From assembly GCF_900016645.1 (NCBI RefSeq), contig NZ_CDGJ01000064.1: a stretch of 45,522 nt of DNA, one strand, 5' to 3'. The notes below the pieces were generated by a model, which saw only the letters and a list, made by a program, of their open reading frames with translations, did not search any database and was not told the origin of the DNA. Each line of letters opens with the position of its first letter. Position 1 is the stretch's first letter. The position numbers were made by a program, and so were the translations under genes. Below are positions 15,674-25,021 of this stretch, piece after piece. This stretch comes from Acididesulfobacillus acetoxydans (GTDB lineage: Bacteria; Bacillota; Desulfitobacteriia; Desulfitobacteriales; Desulfitobacteriaceae).

Positions 15674-16972
15674 ATGATTGAACGTTATACTTTGCCGGAG
15701 ATGGGGAAGGTTTGGACAGACGAACACCGCCTTTCTCTCTGGTTGAAAATCGAGATAGCGGCTTGCGAAGGCTGGGCCTCACTGGGTCGGATACCGGCGG
15801 CTGCCGTGGAAGTGATCCGGGAGCGGGCGGCTTTCAGGTGGGAAAGGGTCCGAGAGATCGAGCAGGTCACGCGGCACGATGTCCTGGCTTTTTTGACCAA
15901 TGTGGCCGAGAATGTGGGAGATGAGGCGAAATATATCCATCTGGGGATGACTTCCTCAGACGTATTGGACACGGCTCTCTCCTTGCAGCTGGTGGAAGCG
16001 GCGGATATTTTGGTCGGCAAAATGGAGCGCCTGGAAGGGGTTTTGAAACAACGGGCCCTTGAGCATCAGGATACTCTGATGATGGGGCGAACCCACGGGA
16101 TCCATGCCGAGCCGATTACGCTCGGGCTCAAGTTTGCGCTATGGTATGACGAAGTCCGGCGGCAAAAAAAGCGCCTGGGCTTTGCCCGGGAGGAAGTTCG
16201 CTATGGCAAGATCTCCGGTGCCGTGGGAACGTTCGCCAATGTGGAACCCGAAGTGGAAGAGGCGGTTTGCCGGAAACTCAATCTGAAGCCGGCGCCCGTA
16301 TCTACCCAGATCCTGCAGCGGGACCGCCATGCCTTCTTCGTCACCACCTTGGCAGGGATCGCTTGTTCTTTGGATAAAATCGCGACCGAAGTGCGCAATC
16401 TGCAGCGTACGGATGTGCATGAAGTGGAAGAGGCCTTCGGTCAGGGGCAGAAAGGTTCCTCCGCCATGCCGCACAAGAAAAACCCCATCATGTCGGAGAA
16501 TATTTCGGGTTTGTCCCGGGTTATCCGGGGCAACGCCGTGACCGCCCTGGAAAACGTGGCACTTTGGCACGAACGGGACATCTCTCATTCTTCCGCCGAA
16601 CGGGTTATCTTGCCCGACAGCACGATCGGTTTGGATTTTATGCTGCATAGAACCATTCAACTCCTGGAGGGGTTAAGAATTTTCCCCGAGCAGATGAAAG
16701 AGAATATCGCGAAAGTTTACGGCCTGATATTTTCCCAAAGAGTGCTGCTGGCTTTGATCGATAAGGGAGTGAGCCGGGAAAGCGCATACGCTTGGGTTCA
16801 GGAAGAGGCCATGAAAGCTTGGGAGACGAAGGAAGACTTCCAAACGTTAGTTAATGGGGATTCTCGGATTCGCGCCCACTTGAGTGAGGAAGAAATTGCC
16901 GCTCTCTTTGACTTCTCTTACCATACCAAACACGTGGGGGACATTTTTAAACGGGTTGGACTGACGCAATAA
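15674..16972 (+). CDS. purB: Adenylosuccinate lyase
   Basis: Splits SAICAR and adenylosuccinate, releasing fumarate in both cases. 432 residues, the standard bacterial length. The fumarase/aspartase superfamily signature GSSAMPHKKNP is present, as are TSSDVLDTALS, MGRTHGIHAEPITLG with the catalytic His, and the ERDISHSSAERV segment. An AAAGGAG ribosome site lies somewhat far (about 12 bases) from the ATG. Third-step neighbours purE and purC flank it. Confidence 0.97.
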   Translation: MIERYTLPEMGKVWTDEHRLSLWLKIEIAACEGWASLGRIPAAAVEVIRERAAFRWERVREIEQVTRHDVLAFLTNVAENVGDEAKYIHLGMTSSDVLDTALSLQLVEAADILVGKMERLEGVLKQRALEHQDTLMMGRTHGIHAEPITLGLKFALWYDEVRRQKKRLGFAREEVRYGKISGAVGTFANVEPEVEEAVCRKLNLKPAPVSTQILQRDRHAFFVTTLAGIACSLDKIATEVRNLQRTDVHEVEEAFGQGQKGSSAMPHKKNPIMSENISGLSRVIRGNAVTALENVALWHERDISHSSAERVILPDSTIGLDFMLHRTIQLLEGLRIFPEQMKENIAKVYGLIFSQRVLLALIDKGVSRESAYAWVQEEAMKAWETKEDFQTLVNGDSRIRAHLSEEEIAALFDFSYHTKHVGDIFKRVGLTQ

Positions 16973-17255
16973 ATTTGAAGGCTTTCGGTGTCGGGGACAT
17001 CCTGATCGGTCTGAGACCGCCTGCCGGGCCAACGACCTGGGCAGCCGGAGCGGACCGCAGAAGGGAATGGCCGAGGGCAAGCTCGGGCTTGGGCGTTTCG
17101 GTATGAGCCATGCTGTCATCTGATGCCGGCGCGATCCCGCCCCAGCGCAGGGGTGCGTTGACAATGGGGCGGGGAGTTTTCGGGATAGGCGGCGAAGAAC
17201 TAAGGCCAACCAAAGCCGGCAGGGTAGAAAACTAAAGTAAAGGGGTCGTCGATTG

Positions 17256-17972
17256 ATGGAAAAGGGTGCGTTGCTTTACGAAGGCAAAGCGAAGAAGGTA
17301 TTTGCCACGGACGAGGCGGAGTATTACTGGGTGGATTACAAAGATGACGCCACGGCTTTCAACGGGGAAAAAAAGGGGCAAATCCTGGATAAAGGGATGG
17401 TCAATAACCAACTGTCCGCCCTGTTCTTTCGGGAAATGGAAAAGGCCGGGGTTCCCACCCATTTCGTCGAGCTTTTGGGGGAGCGGCAGATGCTGGTCAG
17501 GCGTTTGCGCATGATTCCGCTGGAGGTAGTTGTGCGCAATGTCGTGGCAGGGAGCCTAGCCCAAAGAGTGGGGACGGAGGAAGGGTACCGTTTACCCCAA
17601 GCGGTTGTGGAGCTCTATTACAAAGACGATGCTTTGGGTGATCCCTTGGTCAATGAATCTCACATCCAGGCCATGGGTTGGGCCGGCGCCGCGACGGTGA
17701 AACGGATTCAGGAAATGGCGCTGGCAGTCAACCGGGTCCTATCCGGGATCATGGACAAAGCTGGGATTGAACTCGTTGATTTCAAACTGGAATTCGGCTT
17801 CGCGGGAGACACCATTTTGCTGGGGGATGAGATTTCGCCGGATACCTGCCGTTTTTGGGACAAGGAGACTCGGGAAAAGTTGGATAAAGACCGTTTCCGC
17901 CGGGACCTCGGCCAAGTGGAAGAAGCCTATCTCGAGGTTTACCGCAGGGTTAAAGAAGTTCTTCCTCAATAA
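17256..17972 (+). CDS. purC: SAICAR synthetase
   Basis: Phosphoribosylaminoimidazole-succinocarboxamide synthase: joins CAIR and aspartate with ATP. About 238 residues. Signature segments: LLYEGKAKKVF (ATP-binding strand), DATAFNGEKKGQI, VVRNVVAGSLAQRVG and the GDEISPDTCRFWD loop. The ATG at 17256 (or TTG at 17253) follows AAAGGGG. A 283-base gap separates it from purB. Confidence 0.96.
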   Translation: MEKGALLYEGKAKKVFATDEAEYYWVDYKDDATAFNGEKKGQILDKGMVNNQLSALFFREMEKAGVPTHFVELLGERQMLVRRLRMIPLEVVVRNVVAGSLAQRVGTEEGYRLPQAVVELYYKDDALGDPLVNESHIQAMGWAGAATVKRIQEMALAVNRVLSGIMDKAGIELVDFKLEFGFAGDTILLGDEISPDTCRFWDKETREKLDKDRFRRDLGQVEEAYLEVYRRVKEVLPQ

Positions 17973-18196
17973 GGCGGTGGGGGTGCACACGTGGCTTTGC
18001 TTTCCCGGAGCCGGATGAGAAAGTTCGTATCATTACACGGGTGGACCTTACCCGGAACGCTGGTAGACGCCTGAGTCTCACTATTCGATTGAAATGTCTG
18101 CGAAGCCCGACAGAGCCGGTCGGGAGTGCACGCACTCACGCCTCGGGCTGCTTCGTGCTTCGGAAGGCGAGCTTTGCGACAATGAGGGGGTTGAAG

Positions 18197-19600
18197 GTGA
18201 CGAGGGACGACAAACCCAAGGAAGAGTGCGGCATTTTCGGCCTTTACGCGCCGGAACTGGAGGTATCCCGCCTCACCTATTACGGTCTTTATGCTCTGCA
18301 GCATAGGGGGCAGGAGAGTGCGGGAATCGCGGTTTCCGACGGGCGGAATATCGACTTGCACAAAGGAATGGGACTGGTTTCAGAAGTTTTCTCCGACCGG
18401 ATCATGAGCCAAACCGGGGGTAAGATGGCCATCGGGCACGTGCGTTACTCAACGACGGGGTCCAGTTTATTGGCTAATGCCCAGCCTCTGGTGGTTCATT
18501 ACCAAAATGGGATGATGGCTCTGGCCCACAACGGGAATCTTACCAATGCAGCCGAACTGCGCGAGGAATTGAGCAAAGACGGGGCCGTTTTTCAAACGAC
18601 GGTGGACAGTGAGGTGATTATTAATCTGATTGCCCGCTATCGCCGCGGCTGTTTGGAAGACGCGGTGACAAAAACCATGATGGATTTGCAGGGGGCCTAC
18701 GCTTTGGTCATCCTGGCCGAAGACAAGGTGCTTGGGGTAAGGGACCCTTACGGGGTGCGCCCTTTGTGCATCGGACAACTGGGAGAACGTTATATCCTGA
18801 CTTCGGAAAGTTGCGCTCTGGACAGCATCGGGGCCCGTCTGGTCCGAGATGTGGAACCCGGTGAAATCGTTACCATTGACGAACAGGGACTTCACTCCCG
18901 GCCTGGGTTAACCTCCCCTCGCAAGGCGGGGTGTGCCTTTGAGTACATCTATTTCGCCCGGCCGGACAGTACCATAGACAAGATCAATGTTTCCGAAGCC
19001 CGCCGCCGGATGGGGCAGGAATTGGCCGCGGAGTGCCCGATCCGGGCCGATATTGTCATTCCGGTTCCCGACTCCGGCAGAGCCGCGGCCTTAGGTTATT
19101 CTCACGCTTTGGGGATTCCCTTCGAAGAAGGGCTGATCAAGAACCGTTACATCGGGCGGACTTTTATCCAACCCACCCAGGAGATGCGTGAAATCGCGGT
19201 GCATTTGAAATTGAATGCTAATGCTTCGGTGATCCGGGGCAAGAGGGTAGTCATGATCGACGACTCTATCGTCCGTGGCACGACCAGCTCCCGCCTGGTG
19301 GGAATCCTGCGCGGCGCGGGGGCGGAGGAAGTCCATTTGCTCATCAGCTCGCCGCCCGTCCTCTATCCCTGCTATTACGGGATCGACACGGCGGAGAGGG
19401 AAAAGCTGATTGCGGCGCAACTGGACTTGGAGGGTATCCGGGCCTATGTCGGCGCGGATTCTCTGCATTACCTTTCCCAGGAGGGATTAAAGCGGGCCCT
19501 GGGAGAGGAGCCGGTTTGCCTGGCCTGTTTCAACGGAGACTATCCTATTGAGATTCCCGCCAACAAAGGAAAATATGATTTCGAACGGAAAGGAAGATAA
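18197..19600 (+). CDS. purF: Amidophosphoribosyltransferase
   Basis: The first committed enzyme of purine synthesis, making phosphoribosylamine from PRPP and glutamine. 467 residues from the GTG at 18197, which has GAGGGGG six bases before it; an ATG at 18182 is the alternative. The nucleophile is Cys11 in EECGIFG, preceded by a 10-residue propeptide as in B. subtilis-type PurF, which is cleaved to activate the enzyme. The glutaminase domain follows (HRGQESAGIAV, GHVRYSTTG), then the PRPP site VMIDDSIVRGTTS. The C-terminal Cys residues may serve a 4Fe-4S cluster as in B. subtilis. B. subtilis has purSQL before this gene; none is here. Confidence 0.97.
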   Translation: MTRDDKPKEECGIFGLYAPELEVSRLTYYGLYALQHRGQESAGIAVSDGRNIDLHKGMGLVSEVFSDRIMSQTGGKMAIGHVRYSTTGSSLLANAQPLVVHYQNGMMALAHNGNLTNAAELREELSKDGAVFQTTVDSEVIINLIARYRRGCLEDAVTKTMMDLQGAYALVILAEDKVLGVRDPYGVRPLCIGQLGERYILTSESCALDSIGARLVRDVEPGEIVTIDEQGLHSRPGLTSPRKAGCAFEYIYFARPDSTIDKINVSEARRRMGQELAAECPIRADIVIPVPDSGRAAALGYSHALGIPFEEGLIKNRYIGRTFIQPTQEMREIAVHLKLNANASVIRGKRVVMIDDSIVRGTTSSRLVGILRGAGAEEVHLLISSPPVLYPCYYGIDTAEREKLIAAQLDLEGIRAYVGADSLHYLSQEGLKRALGEEPVCLACFNGDYPIEIPANKGKYDFERKGR

Positions 19601-19602
19601 GA

Positions 19603-20619
19603 ATGGGATATTCCTACCGGGATGCCGGGGTGGATATCGAAGCGGGGAACGAGGCCGCAGAGAGGCTCAAACCGATTGCGGCGCGGACGCTGCGTCCGGA
19701 GGTGCTCGGGGGGCTCGGCGGCTTTGGAGGGCTTTTTTCCCTTGACCTCCGGAAGTATCCCGATCCGGTCCTCGTCTCCGGCACCGATGGAGTAGGCACC
19801 AAACTGCGCTTAGCCTTTCAAATGGACCGCCATACGACGATCGGGCAGGATGCCGTTGCCATGTGTGTCAACGATGTCTTGGTCCAGGGTGCGGAACCCC
19901 TTTTCTTTCTGGATTACCTGGCCTTGGGGCGGGTGGCGCCGGAGAGGATTGCTGACATTGTGAGCGGGGTGGCGGACGGGTGTGCAGAGGCCGGCTGCGC
20001 CTTGCTGGGCGGCGAAACCGCTGAGATGCCGGGCTTTTATGCGCCGGACGAATATGATATCGCCGGTTTTGCCGTGGGAGTCGTCAACCGGGATTGCTTG
20101 GTCGACGGCCGGGGAATTGAAGCGGGGGATCTTCTCATCGGACTCAAATCTTCAGGGTTGCACAGTAACGGGTATTCCCTGACCCGGAAGATCATGGCGC
20201 CCTATCCTTTGACCACGATTTTTCCCGAACTGGGCGAACCGTTGGGCGAAGTTCTGCTGCGCCCCACGCGCATCTACGTGAAGACTGTCCTTCCTCTGGT
20301 GCAGAGTGGTAAAATTCGGGGAATGGCGCATATTACGGGGGGAGGATTGACGGAAAACATTCCGCGCATCCTGCCGCAAGGCTTGGGAGTTGAAATCGAC
20401 AGGGGGGCCTGGCAGGTACCCGGAATCTTCAGCCTGCTGCAAAAGCTGGGTGAGGTGGAAGAAGCGGAGATGTATTGCACATACAATATGGGAATCGGTT
20501 TTGTCTTGCTCATCCATGCCCAAGATTCAGAGAATGTGCTCAAGATGCTTGAGCGCGGGGGAGAAGCCCCCGTGATCTTGGGTCGGGCGGAGCCGGGCGA
20601 AGGAGTGAACTACCGATGA
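19603..20619 (+). CDS. purM: AIR synthetase
   Basis: Phosphoribosylformylglycinamidine cyclo-ligase: closes the imidazole ring using ATP. 338 residues. It has SYRDAGVDIEAGNEA, VSGTDGVGTKLRLAF, GGETAEMPGFY and MAHITGGGLTENIPR, all family signatures. The start is three bases after the purF stop, with AGGAAG upstream, and its stop overlaps purN (ATGA). Confidence 0.97.
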   Translation: MGYSYRDAGVDIEAGNEAAERLKPIAARTLRPEVLGGLGGFGGLFSLDLRKYPDPVLVSGTDGVGTKLRLAFQMDRHTTIGQDAVAMCVNDVLVQGAEPLFFLDYLALGRVAPERIADIVSGVADGCAEAGCALLGGETAEMPGFYAPDEYDIAGFAVGVVNRDCLVDGRGIEAGDLLIGLKSSGLHSNGYSLTRKIMAPYPLTTIFPELGEPLGEVLLRPTRIYVKTVLPLVQSGKIRGMAHITGGGLTENIPRILPQGLGVEIDRGAWQVPGIFSLLQKLGEVEEAEMYCTYNMGIGFVLLIHAQDSENVLKMLERGGEAPVILGRAEPGEGVNYR

Positions 20620-21248
20620 GAACGCTGCCGATGAGAACGGGGGTTTTGGCTTCCGGGCGCGGCAGCAACCTCCAAATGTTCATTGATCTCGCGCAGAAAG
20701 GTGAACTTCCCATAGAACTGGTCGCCGTCGGGTCAGATCAGGCAGGGGCTCAGGCATTGGCAAGGGCACGGTCAGCCGGAATTCCGGTCCGGGTTTTTAC
20801 CCCGGCTGACTACCCCTCCCCCCACACCCGGGAAGAGAGTTTGTTGACCTGGCTGCAAGAGAGACAAGTGGAGCTTTTGCTTCTGGCCGGTTATATGCGG
20901 ATCTTGGGGGAAAGGTTTGTCCAAGGGGCCGATTTTCCTATTCTCAATATCCATCCGTCTTTGCTTCCGGCTTTCCCCGGGCTGCACGCTCAGCGTCAGG
21001 CTCTGGACTATGGGGTGAAAGTCAGCGGGTGTACGGTGCATTTTGTCGATGAAGGGTTGGACAGCGGGCCGATCATTGCTCAGGAAGCCGTGCCGGTTCT
21101 CCCGCAGGATACCGAAGAGACCCTCTCAGCCCGGATTCTCACGGTGGAGCACCGTCTCTATCCCGAAGCGGTCCGTTTGCTGGCTTCCGGGCAGCTGGAG
21201 AGGTCCGGCAGGAGGGTGGCAGAGAGGAAGTCTGGAAGCGGGCATTAA
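20616..21248 (+). CDS. purN: GAR transformylase (10-formyl-THF dependent)
   Basis: Phosphoribosylglycinamide formyltransferase, 210 residues. The N-terminus is VLASGRGSNLQMFID. The catalytic Asn-His pair lies in NIHPSLLPAFPGLHA, and the Asp in HFVDEGLDSGPII. The start overlaps purM by four bases. The C-terminal tail (RRVAERKSGSGH) is a little longer than usual and ends where an IscB-like remnant begins. Confidence 0.95.
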   Translation: MRTLPMRTGVLASGRGSNLQMFIDLAQKGELPIELVAVGSDQAGAQALARARSAGIPVRVFTPADYPSPHTREESLLTWLQERQVELLLLAGYMRILGERFVQGADFPILNIHPSLLPAFPGLHAQRQALDYGVKVSGCTVHFVDEGLDSGPIIAQEAVPVLPQDTEETLSARILTVEHRLYPEAVRLLASGQLERSGRRVAERKSGSGH

Positions 21249-21310
21249 CATTGGCGATGTGGACCTACTGCCTTTTCAGGCAGACTTATCTCTCTTTGGA
21301 GATGATGAAC

Positions 21311-21412
21311 ATGGTTTATGTATTATCAAAAGACGGGAAACCGTTGATGCCGACGCTGAAAGGAATGATGGCTGGGGCCGGTAGAAGTGAGCTCAGAAGG
21401 AGGTTGTGTTGA
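21311..21412 (+). pseudogene. Remnant of an IscB gene start, 34 codons, coupled to purH
   Basis: The frame starts ATG with GGAG nine bases upstream. Its first 15 residues, MVYVLSKDGKPLMPT, are near-identical to the N-terminus (PLMP motif) of IscB, the RNA-guided HNH nuclease ancestor of Cas9. After residue 15 the similarity ends, and the frame stops at 21410-21412, sharing a base with the purH ATG (TGATG). The upstream stretch 21249-21310 holds a CTGCC/GGCAG hairpin and a TCTC/GAGA hairpin, as could be expected for the 3' part of the IscB guide RNA. Most likely an internally deleted ISC element; expression as a small peptide is possible. Confidence 0.7.
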
Positions 21413-22944
21413 TGGGAAGAAGGGCGGTCATCAGTGTCTCCGATAAGAAGGGGATTGTGGAATTTGCTCGCGGACTGGTTGAGTTGGGGTTCGATCTGGT
21501 GTCTACGGGCGGTACTTACAAAACGCTGGTTGAAGCGGAGGTGCCGGTCAAGTATATCAGTGAAGTGACCGGTTTCCCGGAAATCCTCGACGGCAGGGTG
21601 AAGACGCTTCATCCTAAGATTCACGGAGGGATTCTGGCGCGCAGGTCTATGGAGCATCTGGCCCAGATGGAGAAAAACGGCATTGAGTATATCGATTTGG
21701 TGGCGGTGAATCTCTATCCTTTCCGAGAGACGATCTCCAAACCCGGGGTCAGCCTGGAAGAAGCAGTGGAAAATATTGACATAGGCGGCCCGAGCATGGT
21801 CCGCTCGGCAGCCAAAAACCATGAACGGGTGACGGTCGTGGTCAACCCCCAGCATTACGGCGAAATTCTGGATGTGCTGCGGGAAAAGGGCCAAATCCCG
21901 GCCGGTGTGCGGCAACGTTTGGCGGCGGAGGCCTTTGCCCATACGGCCGAGTACGATCGTCTGATTGCAGATTACTTGGAGAGCAGGCTGGAGGAAAAAG
22001 GAGGCTTCCCCTCCGTCCTGCGTTTGACTGCGAAAAAAGTGCAGGACCTGCGTTACGGAGAAAATCCGCAGCAAAAGGCGGCTTTCTATTCCAGCGACGG
22101 CTTAGGAACCTTGGCCGGGGGTAAACAACTGCAAGGAAAAGAACTTTCATATAACAATTGGATGGATATGGATGCCGCCTGGAAAACAGTCCTGGAATTT
22201 GAGGAAACGGCGGCCGTGATCGTCAAGCATACGAATCCTTGCGGAATCGCCCTGGGGGGCACATCCCTGGAGGCTTATGAGCGCGCCCTGGCCTCTGATC
22301 CGGTGTCTGCCTTCGGAGGCATCGCGGCGTTTAACCGGGTGGTGGACGAGCAGGTTGCCGAGGCCCTGAAAGAACGTTTTTATGAGGTGATCGTTGCGCC
22401 CGAATTCTCACCGGAGGCCAGGGATATTCTCAAGGAAAAAGTGAATCTCAGGCTTTGGGCGGTGGGCCGGGAAGAAGCCCAAAGCAGACCGGGTTGGAAA
22501 ATAAGGAGTGTGGACGGCGGTTACCTGGTCCAGGAAGAGGATGAGGGTACCGTGCCCGCCTCCGCTTGGGAAGCCGTGACCCAGGCCCGGCCGGGGGAAG
22601 CAGATCTGAAAGAGCTGGAGTTTGCCTGGCAGGCCGTTAAACACGTGAAGTCCAATGCCATTGTCGTTGCCCGGGAGGGACAGACTTTGGGGGTCGGCGC
22701 CGGCCAGATGAACCGGGTAGGGTCGGTCAGGATCGCTTTGGCACAGGCGGGCAGCCGGGCCCAAGGAGCCTATTTGGCTTCCGATGCTTTTTTCTTCACG
22801 GACACCGTCGAGGAGGCGGCTAAAGCCGGCCTGCGGGCCTTGGTGCAACCGGGAGGATCTGTGCAAGACCGGGCCGTGATCGAGGCGGCGGACCGTCTGA
22901 ATTTGATTATGCTCTTTACCCGCCGGCGGCATTTTCAACATTAA
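21412..22944 (+). CDS. purH: Bifunctional AICAR transformylase / IMP cyclohydrolase
   Basis: Last two steps to IMP. 510 residues from the ATG at 21412, eight bases after AAGGAGG; GTG at 21406 is less likely. The N-terminal IMP cyclohydrolase (MGS-like) domain shows AVISVSDKKGIVEFA, STGGTYKTL and KTLHPKIHGGIL. The transformylase domain has LRYGENPQQKAAFY, KHTNPCGIA, SDPVSAFGGIAAFN and the SDAFFFTDTVEEA segment. It follows the IscB remnant with a TGATG overlap. Confidence 0.97.
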   Translation: MGRRAVISVSDKKGIVEFARGLVELGFDLVSTGGTYKTLVEAEVPVKYISEVTGFPEILDGRVKTLHPKIHGGILARRSMEHLAQMEKNGIEYIDLVAVNLYPFRETISKPGVSLEEAVENIDIGGPSMVRSAAKNHERVTVVVNPQHYGEILDVLREKGQIPAGVRQRLAAEAFAHTAEYDRLIADYLESRLEEKGGFPSVLRLTAKKVQDLRYGENPQQKAAFYSSDGLGTLAGGKQLQGKELSYNNWMDMDAAWKTVLEFEETAAVIVKHTNPCGIALGGTSLEAYERALASDPVSAFGGIAAFNRVVDEQVAEALKERFYEVIVAPEFSPEARDILKEKVNLRLWAVGREEAQSRPGWKIRSVDGGYLVQEEDEGTVPASAWEAVTQARPGEADLKELEFAWQAVKHVKSNAIVVAREGQTLGVGAGQMNRVGSVRIALAQAGSRAQGAYLASDAFFFTDTVEEAAKAGLRALVQPGGSVQDRAVIEAADRLNLIMLFTRRRHFQH

Positions 22945-23003
22945 CTTTGTCACTGACTTTAACTTCCATAATGGGCCCGGGGTATGTGGGGAGGTAGAAA
23001 CGG

Positions 23004-24260
23004 GTGGGTAAGAAAGTTTTGATTGTCGGCAGCGGCGGACGGGAACACGCCTTGGCTTGGAAGCTGGCCCAGAGCCCGGAGCTATCCGAGCTTTATGTCG
23101 CACCCGGCAATGCCGGCACTGCTCAATGGAATGTCCCGATTCTTTCAGGGGATACGGAGGGTTTGATCAAGTTTGCCCGGGAGAAAAAAATCGACTTGAC
23201 GGTGGTTGGACCGGAAGAGCCCCTCAGCCGGGGTATAGTGGATGTTTTTCAAGAGGCGGGCCTGCGTATCTTCGGGCCTACGCGGTTGGCGGCCCGGCTG
23301 GAAAGCAGCAAATTTTTTGCCAAGCTCGTGATGCGGGAGGCAGGGATTCCGACGGCCGGGTGGGAAGTCTTCGAGGATGCCGCCAAGGCTAAAGACTACA
23401 TTCGGACCTTGGGAGTTCCTTGTGTTTTAAAGGCGGACGGCCTGGCGGCGGGGAAAGGGGTCATTGTCGCCCAGAGTCTGGCCGAAGCCCTTCAGGCTGT
23501 GGATGAGATGCTGGGGGGAGCTTTTGGCGAGGCCGGAAAACGCATTTTGGTTGAGGAATGTCTGGAAGGACAGGAAATCAGTTTGCTCTGTTTTGCGGAC
23601 GGGTTGACGGCCCTGCCCATGGTGCCGGTGCAGGACCACAAACGCGCCCTGGACGGGGACCTGGGACTGAATACTGGGGGCATGGGCACATACAGTCCGG
23701 CGCCCGTCTGGACCTCGGAAGTGGAGAAAATCGTCAGGGAGACGATCCTGGAACCGACGCTGAAAACCATGCGGGAGAAAGGAATGCCTTTTACGGGTGT
23801 GCTTTTCCTGGGGCTAATGCTTACGCAGGAAGGGCCGAAGGTTTTGGAATACAACGTGCGCTTCGGTGATCCCGAGACCCAGGTCGTCATGCTGCGACTG
23901 GAGTCTGATCTCCTGCCCATCCTTTGGTCCTGCACGGAGGAACGCTTAAGCGGACGGGAGCTGACCTGGTCCGGGGAAGCCGCCGTCTGTGTGGTCATGG
24001 CGGCTCCCGGTTATCCGTCGGCTTACCCCAAAGGCATACCCATTGGCCTGCCTGTAACCCTTGCTTCCGGTGAAGCTGTTTTCCAGGCGGGGACAGAGCT
24101 GAGAGACGGACAGCCGGTGAGCTGCGGGGGCCGGGTTTTGGCGGTCACGGCCTTGGGCGGGACTCTGGCCGAGGCCCGGGAGCGCGCTTACGGTCTGGTC
24201 GGCAAGATAGATTTTCCCGGAGCCCACTTCCGCACGGACATCGGAGTTAAGGGACTTTAG
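23004..24260 (+). CDS. purD: GAR synthetase
   Basis: Phosphoribosylamine-glycine ligase, second step of the pathway. 418 residues with an ATP-grasp fold. It shows VLIVGSGGREHALAWKL at the N-terminus, VVGPEEPLSRGIVD, KADGLAAGKGV, and LEYNVRFGDPETQ with metal ligands. The start is GTG with GGGGAGG nine bases upstream. It is the last gene of the pur operon; a strong terminator follows. Confidence 0.97.
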   Translation: MGKKVLIVGSGGREHALAWKLAQSPELSELYVAPGNAGTAQWNVPILSGDTEGLIKFAREKKIDLTVVGPEEPLSRGIVDVFQEAGLRIFGPTRLAARLESSKFFAKLVMREAGIPTAGWEVFEDAAKAKDYIRTLGVPCVLKADGLAAGKGVIVAQSLAEALQAVDEMLGGAFGEAGKRILVEECLEGQEISLLCFADGLTALPMVPVQDHKRALDGDLGLNTGGMGTYSPAPVWTSEVEKIVRETILEPTLKTMREKGMPFTGVLFLGLMLTQEGPKVLEYNVRFGDPETQVVMLRLESDLLPILWSCTEERLSGRELTWSGEAAVCVVMAAPGYPSAYPKGIPIGLPVTLASGEAVFQAGTELRDGQPVSCGGRVLAVTALGGTLAEARERAYGLVGKIDFPGAHFRTDIGVKGL

Positions 24261-24273
24261 TTTCCCGCCTTTT

Positions 24274-24313
24274 AGATCCGCAATTTGTCAGATGACAAAT
24301 TGCGGATCTTTTT
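24274..24313 (+). terminator. Terminator of the purine operon
   Basis: AGATCCGCAATTTGTCA (24274-24290) pairs perfectly with TGACAAATTGCGGATCT (24293-24309), with a two-base loop GA and then TTTTT. It lies 13 bases after the purD stop. Confidence 0.95.
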
Positions 24314-24469
24314 CTGGTATCTCCGCCTGGCCGCTCTTCTGCCCATCCTCCCGGTTGGCCCTGGGGCCCCGAACAAGGCCGGCTTTGACCGGCCCCGGGG
24401 TCACTCCTGCTCCGGTACCCTCATATATTGAAGGCAGAACCCGTTTTAACGGGGTGGGGAGGAAAGAGC

Positions 24470-25021
24470 ATGTACAGTTATCGAAAACGTCTTTTTTTTC
24501 CCGTGCATGTGGATCGTCCCGATCCGGGGCTGGGGGAGGTCTTGCTTGAACACTATGCCGGTAAGGACAGCGAGTTTTCGGCAGCGGTTCGTTACTTAAA
24601 CCAGCGGACTTATCTGACTGACCGATACTTGAGGGAACTTCTCGGCCTTCTGGCGGCGGAGGAACTCGGACACATGGAAATGCTGTCAGTGGCTATCAGC
24701 AAACTGGGGCTGTCGGCCAGGTATGTGAACTCGCGGGCGGAGCCCTGGCATCTTGGCTACCTGGATTCGGCCCGTGAGACCAGGAGTATCCTGGAGAGGG
24801 CGCTCAAGGCGGAGGAACGCACTCGGGAGAGCTATGAAGAGACTTTGCTTCAGATACGGGATGCGGGACTTGTTAAGATGACGGAATTTCTGATCAGGCG
24901 GGAAGAGGTCCATCAAAGACTGCTCCGGCAGGCTTTACACGGCTTGGACTGTGACGAACGGGCGGACAACAGCCGTGAACTGATCTACGCCTACAAGATG
25001 AGCCTTCAGGTTCTGGAGTGA
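24470..25021 (+). CDS. CotJC-like manganese-catalase family protein
   Basis: 183 residues from the ATG at 24470 (ribosome site GGGGAGGAAAG). A four-helix ferritin-like fold related to Mn-catalase and the spore protein CotJC. The N-terminus MYSYRKRLFFPVHVDRPDP and RYLNQR fit CotJC. Likely dimetal ligands are E35, E64 or E65 with H68 (EELGHME), a Glu near 116, and E145/E146 with H148 (REEVH). The likely role is peroxide removal or a coat component, by family only. No cotJA/cotJB neighbours are present. Its 3' end overlaps the convergent transglutaminase gene by 16 bases. Confidence 0.85.
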   Translation: MYSYRKRLFFPVHVDRPDPGLGEVLLEHYAGKDSEFSAAVRYLNQRTYLTDRYLRELLGLLAAEELGHMEMLSVAISKLGLSARYVNSRAEPWHLGYLDSARETRSILERALKAEERTRESYEETLLQIRDAGLVKMTEFLIRREEVHQRLLRQALHGLDCDERADNSRELIYAYKMSLQVLE

